From assembly GCA_024225635.1 (NCBI GenBank), contig JAAEMK010000859.1:1-48780 (forward strand): DNA of 48,780 bases, given 5' to 3'. The position numbers and the translations under genes are program-made. How positions within the stretch are numbered: the first letter of the stretch is position 1; each line of letters starts with the position of its first letter. This document shows positions 32,439 to 41,478 of this stretch, in pieces. Below the pieces are notes generated by a model. That model was not told where the DNA came from. It was given only the letters and a program-made list of their open reading frames with translations, and searched no databases. Source of the DNA: Desulfobacteraceae bacterium (GTDB lineage: Bacteria; Desulfobacterota; Desulfobacteria; Desulfobacterales; Desulfobacteraceae).

Positions 32439-33812
32439 ATGCTGAAAATCCTGACCGGATTCGCCGCCTGCTGCCGGGCCTTTGATCTCAGGGTCTCCAC
32501 CAGCGAGGTGCTGGATGCCGCCCGCCACCTGGAACTTGTGGACCCCCTCGATCCCCAGGAGTTCAAGCTCGCGGTCCGGGCAAACTTTGCCAAGAGCCGC
32601 AGGGACCAGAGCCGGTTCGACTACCTGTTCGACCTCTTTTTCCACGGGGTACGCACGGACACGGACGACAGCCTTGCCCCTGAGATCGGGCGGATCACCC
32701 GGGCCCTTCGCCAAAGCAAAGACCTGTCCGATGATCCCATGGAGCAGGCCCTGGTGGATTTCCTGGACAACGATCCATTGGCCTACATCGACCAGATCCA
32801 TGCCCTCCACACCATGGAGGAGCGTCCCCAGAAGATCTTTAAATCCAACATGGGGCAGCTCTCCAGCAAGCTCGGGGTGATGCTCCAGATCAACACCGTG
32901 AAGTCCAAGATCATGGCCCTGCTGGACCAGGGAGAGCATGGGGAGCACGGCAATGCGGGCGCCATCCGGGAGCACTTCACGGAACGGCTGGACCGGGCCT
33001 TTGCCCTGGCAACCGAGGAGCCACGGGAGCACAACGACGCCCTGAAAGCAAAACCCCAAACAGCCCCGGGCACCAACCTGCTCAAGGACAAGCCGTTTTC
33101 AAACCTGAGCCCCCTTGAGGTGGCTGAGATGAGAGCCTTGATAGAACGGCTGGTGAGGAAACTCAAGGACCAGGTCTCAAGACGCCATGCCGTCAAGAAC
33201 CGGGGGGTGATCGACATCAAGAAGACCCTTCGCAACTCCGGAAAGTTCCAGGGCGTCCCCCTGAATATCGCCTTTAAGAACAAACCGCCCCGGAAGAGCA
33301 GCATCGTCGCCCTGTGCGATGTTTCAGGCTCGGTCTGGTCCGGGGCAAGGTTCATGCTCACCCTGCTCTACTCCCTCCAGGAGTGTTTTGCCAGGGTGAA
33401 AAGCTTTGTCTTTGTGGCGGACCTTGTGGAGGTCACCGAACTGTTCCAGGGGCTGGATATCAACGATGCCATTGAAAAGGCCCTGGGCGACGACACCATC
33501 AACCGCAACGCCCCCACCGATTACGGGAGCTGTTTCCAGCAGTTCAAGCACGATCACATGAACGACCTCAACCAGAAGACCACCCTCATCATCCTGGGGG
33601 ACGGCCGTTCCAACTACCTCAACCCCCAGGCAACCATACTTGGGGAGATGCGGGAACGCTGCCGCAGGATCATCTGGCTCAACCCGGAAACCGTCAACAC
33701 CTGGACCACCGGGGACAGCGAGATCTCAAGCTACAAGACCCACTGCCACGAGGTCCGCACCTGCATGAACCTCAACCATCTCACCGAGTTCATCGAAGAG
33801 CTTGTACTATGA
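32439..33812 (+). CDS. CoxE-like von Willebrand factor A-domain protein
   Basis: This 457-residue protein is the VWA partner of the MoxR ATPase. The C-terminal half (~270-450) is the CoxE/VWA domain with a MIDAS motif in ALCDVSGSVWSGARF and later TLIILGDGRSNYLNP. The N-terminal half (~1-260) is helical, with low-complexity and charged regions (EHGEHGN, NDALKAKPQ), matching the CoxE family's variable N-terminus. CoxE with MoxR forms a chaperone that remodels a metalloenzyme; the client here is unknown. It lies 3 bp after the MoxR gene and 9 bp before the acyl-CoA dehydrogenase-like gene, forming a tight three-gene unit. Confidence 0.88.
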   Translation: MLKILTGFAACCRAFDLRVSTSEVLDAARHLELVDPLDPQEFKLAVRANFAKSRRDQSRFDYLFDLFFHGVRTDTDDSLAPEIGRITRALRQSKDLSDDPMEQALVDFLDNDPLAYIDQIHALHTMEERPQKIFKSNMGQLSSKLGVMLQINTVKSKIMALLDQGEHGEHGNAGAIREHFTERLDRAFALATEEPREHNDALKAKPQTAPGTNLLKDKPFSNLSPLEVAEMRALIERLVRKLKDQVSRRHAVKNRGVIDIKKTLRNSGKFQGVPLNIAFKNKPPRKSSIVALCDVSGSVWSGARFMLTLLYSLQECFARVKSFVFVADLVEVTELFQGLDINDAIEKALGDDTINRNAPTDYGSCFQQFKHDHMNDLNQKTTLIILGDGRSNYLNPQATILGEMRERCRRIIWLNPETVNTWTTGDSEISSYKTHCHEVRTCMNLNHLTEFIEELVL

Positions 33813-33821
33813 GGAGATCCC

Positions 33822-34859
33822 ATGACACCTGAACCCCATGACGACTTCAAACCGCTGCAAGAAAAAATCAGGACCCTTGTCCGCCGCCATGCCGGCCCGG
33901 ACGGAGCAGGCGCGACCCAAACGTTTCCCCTTGACCTGTGGCGGGACCTGGGCCGGGAAAACCTCATGGGCATCCTGCTCCCGGAAAAACACCAGGGCCT
34001 CGGCCTCGGCCTCACCGGCCTTGCCATTGTGACGGAGGAACTTGTGATCAGCGGCGCGACCATGGGGTTTGCCCTCTCCTTTCTGATCCACAACCTTGCG
34101 GCCCACCACTTCATCCATACCCATGGGACAAGGGAACTGAGGGACGCTTACCTCCCCGGCCTTGCCCGGGGCGGCATAACAGCCTCCGTCGCCGTTTCAG
34201 AACCGGGCGCGGGCGCACACCCCAAGCATCTCAAGACCTGCGCACGACGCGAAAACGGCCGGGTGGTCATTGACGGAGAAAAGAGCTTTATCACCAACGG
34301 CCCCATGGCTGACCTCTTTGTCGTCATTGCCGTCACGGGAGAAAAGGATAACCGCAAACAGTATTCCGCCTTTGTGGTTCCCAGGGACACCCCGGGCCTT
34401 TTCCCGGGAGAGCCCATGGATTTCCCCGTCCTCCGCCCCTGCCCCCACAACACCCTGGCGCTCAAGGCATGCGGGATAGAGGAAACGGCCGGGACAGGAG
34501 AGCCCGGCCGCGCCTACGAAACCATGGTGATCCCATTCAGGCGGCTGGAACAAACCCTGGGGCCCGTGATCCTGTCCGGGGGAATCCGGCACCGGGCAAA
34601 CACCCTTGGGGCCCGATTGAAAGGCCTGGTCCCGGACCACGACCTTGAAACCATGCAGGCCATGGCCCTTCGCGCGTCCCGGCTTGCCCTCCAGGGGGTG
34701 GAAAGCCCCCTTTCAACGGCTAAGGAATTTTCCAGGTGCGTAAGGGAGTTCCAGGCCCATATGGAACAGCTCACGGTCCCCGGGCCGGACACCCCCTCCC
34801 GGGAAGCAAAGATGTTTGACAATGACCTCAACGCCCTGTTGCGCCTCTTTCCCGGATAA
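33822..34859 (+). CDS. Truncated acyl-CoA dehydrogenase-like protein
   Basis: This 345-residue protein has the N-terminal and middle domains of acyl-CoA dehydrogenases: LLPEKHQGLGLGLTGLAIVTEEL, and the FAD/substrate segment ASVAVSEPGAGAHP followed by VVIDGEKSFITNG. After residue ~230 the usual C-terminal helical domain (about 150 residues with the Arg-Phe-Gly motif, the IHGG loop and the catalytic Glu) is replaced by a shorter unrelated stretch. The family normally spans ~380 residues. It may have lost catalysis and bind FAD or acyl-CoA for another role, or be a client or sensor of the MoxR-CoxE pair whose genes end just 9 bp upstream (GAGGAG precedes its ATG). Those roles are inference. Cytosolic. 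Confidence 0.75.
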   Translation: MTPEPHDDFKPLQEKIRTLVRRHAGPDGAGATQTFPLDLWRDLGRENLMGILLPEKHQGLGLGLTGLAIVTEELVISGATMGFALSFLIHNLAAHHFIHTHGTRELRDAYLPGLARGGITASVAVSEPGAGAHPKHLKTCARRENGRVVIDGEKSFITNGPMADLFVVIAVTGEKDNRKQYSAFVVPRDTPGLFPGEPMDFPVLRPCPHNTLALKACGIEETAGTGEPGRAYETMVIPFRRLEQTLGPVILSGGIRHRANTLGARLKGLVPDHDLETMQAMALRASRLALQGVESPLSTAKEFSRCVREFQAHMEQLTVPGPDTPSREAKMFDNDLNALLRLFPG

Positions 34860-34895
34860 ATAATGAACCCGTGCCGCCACCTGTTTGTTGTTGAA

Positions 34896-34927
34896 ATCTA
34901 AAATAATCTTTGATACTAATTTTAGAT
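34896..34927. promoter_or_regulatory. Palindrome upstream of the Ni-SOD gene (operator candidate)
   Basis: Perfect 9-bp arms ATCTAAAAT and ATTTTAGAT are separated by 14 bases. It lies 131 bp before the Ni-SOD start and after the preceding gene's stop. Metal or oxygen regulators could bind it, or it could form a hairpin. A TTGAAA hexamer at 34891-34896 abuts it. It does not match the known Nur box. Confidence 0.35.
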
Positions 34928-35057
34928 CCAAGGTCGAATCAGCACCTTTTTAGATACCGCCTATTTTACGGACACAAATTATCACAAGCGGGCGACCGCC
35001 TTACCGGCCGTCGCCCATGCCATGGTAGACCATTAACCGTATACCCAGGAGGAATCC

Positions 35058-35501
35058 ATGAAAAAAGGAAACCTTATTTGTCTGGCAGCCGCCCTGCTCG
35101 TTGCCTTGGCCGCCCACAACGCCCGGGCCCACTGCGAAATCCCCTGCGGGATTTACAATGACCAGATGCGGATCGGAATGATCGAGGAGCACATCACCAC
35201 CATTGAAAAAGCCATGAACCAGATCATGAAAATCGAAGGGACAAAACCTGGAAACCCCAACCAGCTGGTTCGCTGGGTCATGACCAAGGAGTTCCACAGC
35301 GACGAGATCCAGAAGATCGTCACCCAGTACTACATGACCCAACGGATAAAACCGGGGATGCAGGATTATGAAAAGAAACTGACCATTCTACACAAGATGC
35401 TGATCTCCGCCATGAAGTGCAAGCAGACCACGGATCCCGTCAATGTGAAACAGCTGAAGGCCCAGCTCAAGGATTTCAAGGGGCTCTATTTCATGAAATA
35501 G
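35058..35501 (+). CDS. sodN: Nickel superoxide dismutase with a signal peptide
   Basis: This 147-residue protein has the Ni-hook signature HCEIPCGIY, i.e. His1-Cys2-x-x-Pro5-Cys6-Gly-x-Tyr9 once the first 24 residues are removed. Those 24 residues form a classical signal peptide (KK, hydrophobic core, ARA before the cleavage point), so cleavage directly creates the amino-terminal His that nickel binds. The mature part is ~123 residues, matching the ~117 of known Ni-SODs, and all-helical with the family's EEHITTIEKAMNQI pattern. Known Ni-SODs use a propeptide removed by SodX; no SodX gene is seen here. It likely protects the periplasm of an anaerobe against superoxide. AGGAGG precedes the ATG. 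It is monocistronic by position. Confidence 0.9.
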   Translation: MKKGNLICLAAALLVALAAHNARAHCEIPCGIYNDQMRIGMIEEHITTIEKAMNQIMKIEGTKPGNPNQLVRWVMTKEFHSDEIQKIVTQYYMTQRIKPGMQDYEKKLTILHKMLISAMKCKQTTDPVNVKQLKAQLKDFKGLYFMK

Positions 35502-35584
35502 CCCAAAAACCTTGGCAACCCGTTTTTTCCGGGTTATTATATGCAGAACGGGTGATTTTCAACAAGGTTGAAAGAGGTGGTCAA

Positions 35585-35776
35585 ATGAAACAAAACAGCA
35601 TTTTCGGTTTTTTAAGGGACGGTGGGGGACGACGGCGGATCAAGGACAGAAGGTATTGGGTGGCGGCCCCGAGGATACCGGAATGCAGGACCGGGCTGAA
35701 ACGCAGAAGCGGCTTGCTCCGAAGGCTCGGCCCGGTTGGCGGCCTGACCGCAAGTGAGCGAAGATACCCGGACTGA
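35585..35776 (+). CDS. Small Arg-rich protein (63 aa)
   Basis: This 63-residue protein starts at ATG 35585 after AGGTGG. It is strongly basic, with RRRIKDRRYW and GLKRRSGLLRR motifs recalling the DRR-rich small proteins common in Desulfobacterota. A longer in-frame ORF extends upstream into the Ni-SOD gene but lacks a ribosome site. No function is known. It stands alone between the Ni-SOD and the large PEP-binding protein genes. Confidence 0.45.
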   Translation: MKQNSIFGFLRDGGGRRRIKDRRYWVAAPRIPECRTGLKRRSGLLRRLGPVGGLTASERRYPD

Positions 35777-35937
35777 CCCCGAAAAAGTTCCATCATCCCA
35801 CCCTCCATGCCGGATTTAACGGCGCCCCTGGGTGTACCCTTGTGCGGCCCCGCTGCCGGACAAACCCGTCAACCCGGTTATGCCCCAAAGAAATGTTGAT
35901 TTTGAGCCTCAACAGGGATATTATTCTTAAATAATTC

Positions 35938-35967
35938 TTGCTTGTTTTTGCTCTTTTTTACTAATAA
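35938..35967 (+). promoter_or_regulatory. Possible promoter of the PEP-binding protein operon
   Basis: TTGCTT (35938-35943) and TAATAA (35962-35967) are separated by 18 bp, resembling sigma-70 boxes, in an AT-rich stretch about 60 bp before the gene start. It is a weak match and was not distinguished from chance. Confidence 0.3.
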
Positions 35968-36027
35968 TCTGTGCGGAAAGCACAAAAAAAAAGGTTTTGT
36001 TTACAATTGCTGCAAAGGGATCCAAGT

Positions 36028-39000
36028 ATGACGTCACGCGCCCTCGAGGTTAACCTGGCCGATTATCACGTTGACGTAACCATTGAGGAGAGATACTCTC
36101 TGCTCCAGGAAATAATGGCGGATTATTACGGCCTTCTGAAGAGACTCGACATCTTCCTGAAAGAGCTGTCACATCCGTACAAGAACTGGAACTTCATTGT
36201 CAAGGAGGCAAGGAGCTTCTCCCTTGGCTACTTTCACCTGTTGCGTCCCCATGCCCGGGGGCCCGAGGCCGTTCAAATTTTTGCCGACATCTTCCTGAGC
36301 GCCGTTGACAAGGCGGACTCCCCTGAAATAAAGAGCGATGCTGCGGAAAACCTGCTGCTCTTTCTGCAACACGTGCTCACCGACGCGAACACGGAGACTC
36401 CAAGGTTTCTGCCGGTGTGCGAGGCCATCGTCCAACAGGTCCTGGAACATGGGGATGACGGGTTCCACTTTTTTGTCACCAGCTATTTCCAGCCGGACAA
36501 AGTCGCGGCCCTGTTTCTTGCGGCCGGGCCGGACGGGGACCGGGACCATGAAACCATCAACCGCTTTCTCATCCGGTTCTACGACCAGTCGTTCTCCTAC
36601 TGGCTGGGGCTGGAAGATCCCCTTTCCTGGATCGAAAAAGAGGCAAGCCTCCGCGGCGACGACAACCTTGCGGCAAACCTCATCAAGGAGACCTCCCACC
36701 CCCGGATCGCCCAATGGCGGGAGAAGCTTGAAGCCATGGTCAAACAGGAGCCCGTGGCATCCATGGAGCTGACCCGCCGGCTCATCACCCTTCCCGGGTA
36801 CAAGGATTTTGTAAAGCTATTCAGGGAGACGCCCCAGAAGATCTGCCGGAGCATGCCCGACAAGATCTCCTGCCGCCGCCTGGAGGTGATGTTCCTGTTC
36901 TACATCATGAACACACCGGGCCTCGCCATGGTCCACAAGGATGCCCTCCGGGACATCAACCGGGCCCTGACCTGGCTCATCGGCCACGAGGATTACCGAA
37001 ACAACCTCACCATCATCGACAAGACCTTCGGGGTGCTCAGGGCCCTGGACGGCAGGTTCCCCCAGACCGTGCTCAACTGTGTGCTCAAAACCGGGGAGGC
37101 GGTCTACCGGACCCACGAGGTGGAGGTGATCAACTACTTCATCGACCAGGTGGTGGACCTGGGCTTCCACTCCCCCACCATCAAGGGCATGGGCGACGAC
37201 TGGCAGGTGATCAGCAACAACGCCCATATCCAGAACATCCGCATCTGGCTTGAACTGATCGGCCAGAAGCCCAAGATGTCGGCAAGGCTGTTGTCGGCCA
37301 TGACCATCTTCCTCTCCTGCGGCGGGGTATTCATCAAGGACACGGACCTCTTTCCCCGGGACATCACAGCTTTCCTGGGCAAGAACATCGCCCCTGTGTA
37401 CAACCTTGTCAAACAGCTGGCACGGCTGCTGCCGGCGTTTTTCAACGATATCGGGGCCGAAGGGAAACTAAGGGATATCTCAACCCAGCTGGATGAGGCG
37501 TGCCTGAGAAAGGACAGCCTGATCCATTTCCTGCGCAAGCAATGCCATGTGGAGAGCAGCAGCCGGGTGGTGAGCTTCATCGAACAGGTCATGCTCTTCT
37601 GGGAGACCTCGGACAAGACCGGCCTTCAACCCTATGTCCCGCCCATGATCTACGACGATATCGAGGAGAACGGGATCTACAGCCAAGGCATGGGAAAGAT
37701 CTTTTCAAGCATTTCAAAAGGCGGCATTCGCCTTCCCCAGGACCTGCTGACCAAGGATGAGGCCCTTGTAGCGGCCAAGATAGACGCCGTTACGGACGTG
37801 TCGGACCTTGACAGGGACAGGGCCCATCTCACCCTGGAGTTCTATCGCCTGCTCAACCAGAAATACAACTTCAACAACATCGAGCTGGACTCCTACCTTG
37901 ACCAGCTCAACTGCGAGGACCTGCCCGATACCGACCGGGTCAAGCTGGCCCTTGCCGAGCCCGGAATCAAGCAAAAGCTCTCCGGCCTTCTCGACTACCT
38001 GGATGACCTCAAGGCCCTGATCCTCTCGGACGCCACCTTTGAGATCAGGGAGAACATGTACCACAAGCGGCACATTGCCGTGGACATCCCCTCGGTCTAC
38101 GGCAGCTACAACGAGACACGGTTTGACGCCCTGGGGCTCACCCTTCGCATCGAGGCCATCGTCAACGTGCTGTTCGAGGAGCTAATAAACAGCATTGACC
38201 TGAGCCTGATCACCAATGTCACCTTCTCCCAGGTCCTCGAAATCCTGGAGCTGTTTGACATGGCCCTGAGCGTGGACGGCATCTCCTCCAACAAGATGAA
38301 GACCCAGCTGGAACTCCTGACCCACTCCATCGAAGCCAGGGCGTTTTCATTTACCCAGTACATCGACATCTTCAAGGGATTTTCCCGGGCCGTCAAAAAC
38401 ATCATCGATGACAACTTCCACAACATCCACGGCCGGAACATTCTCCAGATCATGGCCAAGATGCCGGAGGACCAGATCCTGGAGAAATTCCTTCCCAAGG
38501 AAGAAGAGGAGATGGAACGGAAAAAACTTGCCCACCGGGTAGCGGAACTCTTTTTCCGGGACAAGATCGTCACCTCCCTCGGGCTCCAGCAGCTGGACGT
38601 ATTCCTGAACCGGATCATGAAGACCCTGGTCCGCCAGAGCGAAACCCTGTCGGGAACCATGCTCAGCAAGCTGTTCAACTACGATCCCAACAACGCCATC
38701 ACCAGGATCAGCGGGGAAAAGCGGGACACCCACCACATTATCCACCTGGGCAACAAGGGCCTCAACCTGGTGGAGCTAAAAAAAATGGGACTGCCCATAC
38801 CGCCGGGATTCATCATCACCACGGAAGCGTTCCGGTGCCAGGAGCTGATCAACACCTATGAACCGGCCCGGGCCAACTTCCGGAAACAGGTGGAGTCCAA
38901 CCTGGCCGTCCTTGAAAAGCGCACGGGCAAGGCCTTTGGCAACCCCCAAAACCCCTTGCTCATTTCGGTCAGGAGCGGTTCATCCATCTCCCAGCCCGGC

Positions 39001-40212
39001 ATGCTCGAATCCTACACCAACGTGGGACTCAACGAGACCATTGCCGGAAGCATCGCAAAAATATCGGGCAACACCTGGTTTGCCTGGGATTGCTACCGCC
39101 GGTTTGTCCAGGGCTACGGCATGTCCTTCGGCCTCAACCGGAACGACTTTGACTCGATCATGTACAAGTTCAAGAAAAAATACGGGGTCTCCCTGAAGCG
39201 GGAGTTCACCGGGGAGCAGATGAAGCTCTTGTCCATCACCTACAAGAACATGGTGGTCGATTCCGGCATAGAGCTGGTAGAGAATCCCATCGACCAGCTC
39301 TACCTTGCCATCGACAAGGTGTTCGCCTCCTGGGACTCCCCCCAGGCCAGGGCCTATCGCAGGATCATGGGCATCTCCGACGACTGGGGCACGGCGGTCA
39401 CGGTCCAGACCATGGTGTTCGGCAACGCCTCCGACCGGGCGGCCGGCTCGGGCGTGTTCTTCACCCACAGTCCCCGCCTGCCCGGGGACACCCTGCGGCT
39501 GTGGGGGGATTTCACCATCGGCAACCAGGGGGAGGATGTCGTATCCGGGCTTGTCAGAACCCTTCCCATTTCAGAGATGCAGCGGGAAATCGAACAACGG
39601 GGCAGCGACACCAGCCTTGAATCCGGGTTCCCCGAGCTCTACGAGAACCTCAAGACCATTGCCTACGAGCTGATCTACGACAACCATTGGGATCCCCAGG
39701 AGATGGAGTTCACCTTTGAAAGCCCCGACTACAAGGACCTGTACCTGCTCCAGACCCGGGACATGTCCGTAAGGGAGAGAAACATCATCCTCTCCTTTGA
39801 CATGGAAGACCTCAATTCCAAGGTGGAGTACCTTGGAAGGGGCATCGGGGTTTCGGGCGGCCCCATGAGCGGACGGATCGTCTTCACCCTGGAAGAGATC
39901 AAAGAATGGCGCAAACAAGAGCCGGATGTAAACCTTATCCTCATCCGGGGAGACACGGTTGCCGACGACATCCGGGAGATCTACGCGGCCGACGGCATCC
40001 TCACGGCCAGGGGCGGTGTCACCTCCCATGCGTCCGTGGTGGCCCACAGTTTGAAAAAAACCTGTGTGGTGGGCTGCGAGAACCTGATGAGCAACGAGAA
40101 AAAGCGGCATTGCAAGTTTGAAAACACCCTCATGAAGTCCGGCGATTTCATCAGCATGGACGGCAGGGAAGGGTTAGTATATAAAGGATATTTAAAAGTC
40201 AATGAACTATAG
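36028..40212 (+). CDS. Large PEP/pyruvate-binding protein with novel N-terminal half
   Basis: This 1394-residue protein has a C-terminal part (~880-1390) clearly related to PEP synthase and pyruvate phosphate dikinase: an ATP-grasp N-terminal domain (NKGLNLVELKKMGLPIPPGF, SVRSGSSISQPGM, AAGSGVFFTHSP, LLQTRD) and the swivelling phospho-His domain with TARGGVTSHASVVAHSL near the end. The third domain, the PEP/pyruvate TIM barrel, is missing: the protein ends ~60 residues after the His motif. The first ~860 residues are helical and I do not recognise them. It may transfer phosphate from ATP via His to an unknown acceptor, regulate its neighbours, or work with a separate barrel protein. ATG 36028 has AAAGGGAT upstream. 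GAPDH starts 18 bp downstream and NUDIX next, so a carbon/energy operon is likely. Confidence 0.85.
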   Translation: MTSRALEVNLADYHVDVTIEERYSLLQEIMADYYGLLKRLDIFLKELSHPYKNWNFIVKEARSFSLGYFHLLRPHARGPEAVQIFADIFLSAVDKADSPEIKSDAAENLLLFLQHVLTDANTETPRFLPVCEAIVQQVLEHGDDGFHFFVTSYFQPDKVAALFLAAGPDGDRDHETINRFLIRFYDQSFSYWLGLEDPLSWIEKEASLRGDDNLAANLIKETSHPRIAQWREKLEAMVKQEPVASMELTRRLITLPGYKDFVKLFRETPQKICRSMPDKISCRRLEVMFLFYIMNTPGLAMVHKDALRDINRALTWLIGHEDYRNNLTIIDKTFGVLRALDGRFPQTVLNCVLKTGEAVYRTHEVEVINYFIDQVVDLGFHSPTIKGMGDDWQVISNNAHIQNIRIWLELIGQKPKMSARLLSAMTIFLSCGGVFIKDTDLFPRDITAFLGKNIAPVYNLVKQLARLLPAFFNDIGAEGKLRDISTQLDEACLRKDSLIHFLRKQCHVESSSRVVSFIEQVMLFWETSDKTGLQPYVPPMIYDDIEENGIYSQGMGKIFSSISKGGIRLPQDLLTKDEALVAAKIDAVTDVSDLDRDRAHLTLEFYRLLNQKYNFNNIELDSYLDQLNCEDLPDTDRVKLALAEPGIKQKLSGLLDYLDDLKALILSDATFEIRENMYHKRHIAVDIPSVYGSYNETRFDALGLTLRIEAIVNVLFEELINSIDLSLITNVTFSQVLEILELFDMALSVDGISSNKMKTQLELLTHSIEARAFSFTQYIDIFKGFSRAVKNIIDDNFHNIHGRNILQIMAKMPEDQILEKFLPKEEEEMERKKLAHRVAELFFRDKIVTSLGLQQLDVFLNRIMKTLVRQSETLSGTMLSKLFNYDPNNAITRISGEKRDTHHIIHLGNKGLNLVELKKMGLPIPPGFIITTEAFRCQELINTYEPARANFRKQVESNLAVLEKRTGKAFGNPQNPLLISVRSGSSISQPGMLESYTNVGLNETIAGSIAKISGNTWFAWDCYRRFVQGYGMSFGLNRNDFDSIMYKFKKKYGVSLKREFTGEQMKLLSITYKNMVVDSGIELVENPIDQLYLAIDKVFASWDSPQARAYRRIMGISDDWGTAVTVQTMVFGNASDRAAGSGVFFTHSPRLPGDTLRLWGDFTIGNQGEDVVSGLVRTLPISEMQREIEQRGSDTSLESGFPELYENLKTIAYELIYDNHWDPQEMEFTFESPDYKDLYLLQTRDMSVRERNIILSFDMEDLNSKVEYLGRGIGVSGGPMSGRIVFTLEEIKEWRKQEPDVNLILIRGDTVADDIREIYAADGILTARGGVTSHASVVAHSLKKTCVVGCENLMSNEKKRHCKFENTLMKSGDFISMDGREGLVYKGYLKVNEL

Positions 40213-40230
40213 TGATAGGAGAACACGGCG

Positions 40231-41478
40231 ATGAGTGAAGAGAATTCGAAGCGGCTTGGTATTAACGGACTCGGCAGGATCGGCAAGCTCACGGTGTGGC
40301 ACCATGTGGGACGGAAACATTTTGGCGAGCTGGTCGTTAATATCGGCCGGGAAGCAGGAAGGTCCCTCGAGGATGTGGCCCACTACCTGGAACGGGACAC
40401 GACCTATGGAAGCCTCAGCTCCTTTCTCCACGGCTACAACGCCAAGCCCGTGATCGACGAGCTTGATGACGCCGCAGGCACCATGCGGGTCAACGGCGTC
40501 AAGGTGACGATCCTGAGGGAGAAGCGCAACCCCCTCGATATCGGGTGGGGTGACCACGACGCACGGCTGGTGGTGGACACCACGGGCCAGTTCCTGGACC
40601 CCAACGCCTCCTATGACACGGCAAGGGGATCGGTCCGGGGCCATCTCGAGTGCGGGGCGGAAAAGGTGATCGTGAGCGCGCCCTTCAAGGTACGGGAGGG
40701 AGACTCAATGCCGAACGATGCCGTGACAACGGTCATGGGCATCAACGACACCGCCTATGATCCCAGGACCCACAGGCTCATCTCCAACGCCTCCTGCACC
40801 ACCAACTGCCTTGCCCACATGATCAAGCCGCTCCTGGACTATTTCGGCTCGGACCGGATTTTGTCCGCCTCCATGGCCACGGTCCATGCGGCCACCGGCT
40901 CCCAGCAGGTCCTTGACCGGCTGCCCAAGAAGGGAGCAAAGGACTTGAGGAAGAACCGCAGCGTCATGAACAACATCATCCTCACCTCCACGGGGGCGGC
41001 ACGGGCCCTGTCCCTTGTGATCCCGGAGATGGGTACCATCGGCTTCATCGCTGAATCGGTACGCATCCCCACGGCATCGGGTTCATTGATCATCCTGGTG
41101 CTGAACCTCCAGGATGACGCCAACGGCAACCCCATCAACAGGGCGCTGTTGAACGGGCTCTACAAGAAGACGGCCGCTGAAAAGGGCGACGGCTACCTGG
41201 TGTACACGGACAAGCAGAACGTATCCGCCGACATCGTGGGCACCCCCCGGGCCGCGGCCATCATCGAGGGCCACGAGACCCACACCCGCACGGCGGAGAT
41301 CAGCATCAACCTGGGCCAGATCAAGGGACTGGACCCGAGCGTTCTTGCAGCCCTTGACAATACAGTCGCCAGGGTGCCGGTGACCAATACCGTCATCTAC
41401 GGGTGGTATGACAACGAGATGGCAAGCTATGTCAACACCCTGGGTGACAGAACCGTTTCCATAGCAGAGACACTCTGA
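40231..41478 (+). CDS. gap: Glyceraldehyde-3-phosphate dehydrogenase
   Basis: This 415-residue enzyme is cytosolic and oxidises glyceraldehyde 3-phosphate with phosphate and NAD(P), or runs in reverse in gluconeogenesis. Visible features: INGLGRIGKL at the Rossmann start, SAPFKV, ISNASCTTNCLAHMIKPL with the catalytic Cys, ATVHAATGSQQVLD, and the C-terminal WYDNEMASYVNTL. At 415 residues it is longer than the common ~335 because of an N-terminal and internal insertion, fitting the group of long GAPDHs of some proteobacteria. GGAG precedes the ATG. It follows the PEP-binding protein by 18 bp and its stop overlaps the start of the NUDIX gene, so the three genes are co-transcribed. Confidence 0.95.
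   Translation: MSEENSKRLGINGLGRIGKLTVWHHVGRKHFGELVVNIGREAGRSLEDVAHYLERDTTYGSLSSFLHGYNAKPVIDELDDAAGTMRVNGVKVTILREKRNPLDIGWGDHDARLVVDTTGQFLDPNASYDTARGSVRGHLECGAEKVIVSAPFKVREGDSMPNDAVTTVMGINDTAYDPRTHRLISNASCTTNCLAHMIKPLLDYFGSDRILSASMATVHAATGSQQVLDRLPKKGAKDLRKNRSVMNNIILTSTGAARALSLVIPEMGTIGFIAESVRIPTASGSLIILVLNLQDDANGNPINRALLNGLYKKTAAEKGDGYLVYTDKQNVSADIVGTPRAAAIIEGHETHTRTAEISINLGQIKGLDPSVLAALDNTVARVPVTNTVIYGWYDNEMASYVNTLGDRTVSIAETL

Noticed and set aside
31587-33059. 490-residue minus-strand ORF opposite MoxR and CoxE
   Set aside because: Antisense frame of two clear genes, caused by GC-rich codon use; no domain seen.
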